A DNA stretch of 5,396 bases from an uncultured Parabacteroides sp. (GTDB taxonomy: Bacteria; Bacteroidota; Bacteroidia; Bacteroidales; Tannerellaceae): assembly GCA_937890135.1 (NCBI GenBank), contig CALBYC010000096.1, positions 1 through 5,396 of the forward strand, given 5' to 3'. Numbering within the stretch: the stretch's first letter is position 1; every line of letters starts with the position of its first letter. Of the stretch, positions 4,689 through 5,396 are shown one piece after another. A program made the position numbers and the translations under genes. The notes below the pieces were generated by a model. It saw nothing but the letters and a program-made list of their open reading frames with translations, searched no databases and had not been told where the DNA came from.

Positions 4689-5396
4689 CTACAATGTGAA
4701 CGGATGCTCGTATTCGGAACGATTCCCGCAGGCATCCGTCGCTTCCAGGCGGAGGATATGGCTGCCTTTGGACAATCCTTCTTGCATGAAGGCGCACCTT
4801 ACCACGGAACGGCTGTCCATGCGGAACAACACGTATTTCCCGTCTACCGTCCCCCTGTAATTAGCCACCCCGCTCAGGTTGTCTGCCAGCCGGAATGTGA
4901 AAGTTTTCTTGGCCATCCATTGCGATGGCTGGACTGGCGTGATGGCGGGGGCTATCGAGTCTGCGGCAACGGTGTAAGTCCCCAATTCGCTGATGGATGC
5001 GTCTATCCATCCTTGCCGGTATGTCCCTCCCTTCCAGGACGCTTTTTGCCCTTTCCAGTGCACTATCCCGTATTGGCTTTTGTCCCCTATGCGGTCGTCG
5101 GTGATGCGCAGGGAAAGCTTGGCTTTTTTATGCAGCGGCACGGACTTGTCATGCAGGATGTGCACGGCGGACAAGCGCCCGCTTTCTTCCCGCGCGGCAT
5201 ATTTGAAATGGATATCGTCGTATAAGTTCCCTTTGGGTATCTGCAACCGGATGCCTTTTGCCCCGAACAGGTTGCTGCTGTTCCAATGGAAATGTTCTGT
5301 CCCGGATGTGTCTATGGCGGGTATTTCTTGTTTTTTCCCTTTGATGGTTAGTTTTACATCTGTTTGGTTGCCATACGAATCACGCAAGACAAACAG
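4689..5396 (-). CDS. C-terminal part of a probable M23-family metallopeptidase with beta-sandwich repeats
   Basis: The gene enters from the right edge and ends at TAG 4691-4689; 235 codons are visible and the frame is open at the edge. A TTG at 5387 could be read as a start but is more likely an internal leucine, because LFVLRDSYGNQTDVKLTI reads as the end of a preceding beta-sandwich domain. Two D-x-x-GN turns, DSYGNQT (residues 6-12) and DACGNRS (220-226), close successive modules. In between, WNSSNLFGAKGIRLQIPKGNLYDD and ISELGTYTVAADSIAPAITP, then DNLSGVANYRGTVDGKYVLF, resemble the C-terminal region of M23 peptidases common in Bacteroidales. The zinc-binding catalytic domain would lie beyond the window, so the peptidase call is recognition by resemblance. 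Such proteins are usually exported and act on peptidoglycan. An unrelated Ig-like surface protein remains possible. Confidence 0.7.
   Translation of the reverse strand: MFVLRDSYGNQTDVKLTIKGKKQEIPAIDTSGTEHFHWNSSNLFGAKGIRLQIPKGNLYDDIHFKYAAREESGRLSAVHILHDKSVPLHKKAKLSLRITDDRIGDKSQYGIVHWKGQKASWKGGTYRQGWIDASISELGTYTVAADSIAPAITPVQPSQWMAKKTFTFRLADNLSGVANYRGTVDGKYVLFRMDSRSVVRCAFMQEGLSKGSHILRLEATDACGNRSEYEHPFTL

Noticed and set aside
4644..5225. 193-codon plus-strand frame at the right end
   Set aside because: It is antisense to the M23-type C-terminus; the minus-strand product shows repeated beta-sandwich patterns, while this frame reads as Cys/Pro-rich noise.
1..5396. Mobile element, CRISPR array, tRNA/rRNA or defence system
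   Set aside because: No terminal inverted repeats, transposase motifs, regularly spaced repeats or structural RNA signatures were seen; all long coding regions are explained by housekeeping or envelope families.

Overview
The window looks like chromosomal DNA from a Bacteroidota member, most likely order Bacteroidales (Bacteroides/Parabacteroides-like). Three things point there. The genes lack Shine-Dalgarno sites and have A/T-rich start regions. Three intergenic sites match the Bacteroides promoter -7 consensus TAnnTTTG. The protein types also fit: a CapD/FlaA1-like membrane sugar-nucleotide enzyme, a phospho-sugar mutase of about 580 residues, and an M23-type peptidase C-terminus with bacterial beta-sandwich repeats. 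The genus cannot be fixed from the sequence alone.

Layout, left to right: (1) 1-842, minus strand, the first 280 codons of a CapD/FlaA1/WbpM-type polysaccharide biosynthesis protein, cut by the window edge. (2) 843-1161, a 319-base divergent intergenic region with a good leftward promoter, a 16-base T tract, a tiered hairpin and a weak rightward promoter. (3) 1162-1938, plus strand, mtgA, a monofunctional peptidoglycan glycosyltransferase. (4) 1902-2579, plus strand, lipB, octanoyltransferase, overlapping mtgA by 37 bases. (5) 2602-2655, a 20-bp-arm hairpin that probably terminates the convergent lipB and mutase transcripts in both directions. (6) 2685-4433, minus strand, a complete phosphoglucomutase/phosphomannomutase-family enzyme. 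(7) 4434-4688, a 255-base spacer with a promoter and operator-like dyad for the mutase, plus a GC-rich stretch directly after the next gene's stop. (8) 4689-5396, minus strand, the C-terminal 235 residues of a probable M23 metallopeptidase, cut by the right edge.

The genes share a loose cell-envelope theme. MtgA polymerises peptidoglycan glycan strands, the M23 protein probably cleaves or binds peptidoglycan, the mutase supplies hexose-1-phosphates for nucleotide sugars, and the CapD-like enzyme modifies nucleotide sugars for surface glycans. LipB (lipoate attachment) is metabolically unrelated but is translationally tied to mtgA by the overlap.

I found no mobile element, CRISPR array, tRNA/rRNA or defence system, and no clearly novel system. 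The points most worth a second look are regulatory or compositional: the mtgA-lipB overlap, the A tract behind the capD-like promoter, the intergenic hairpin, the CG-centred dyad before the mutase, and the coding-like tail after the M23 stop.
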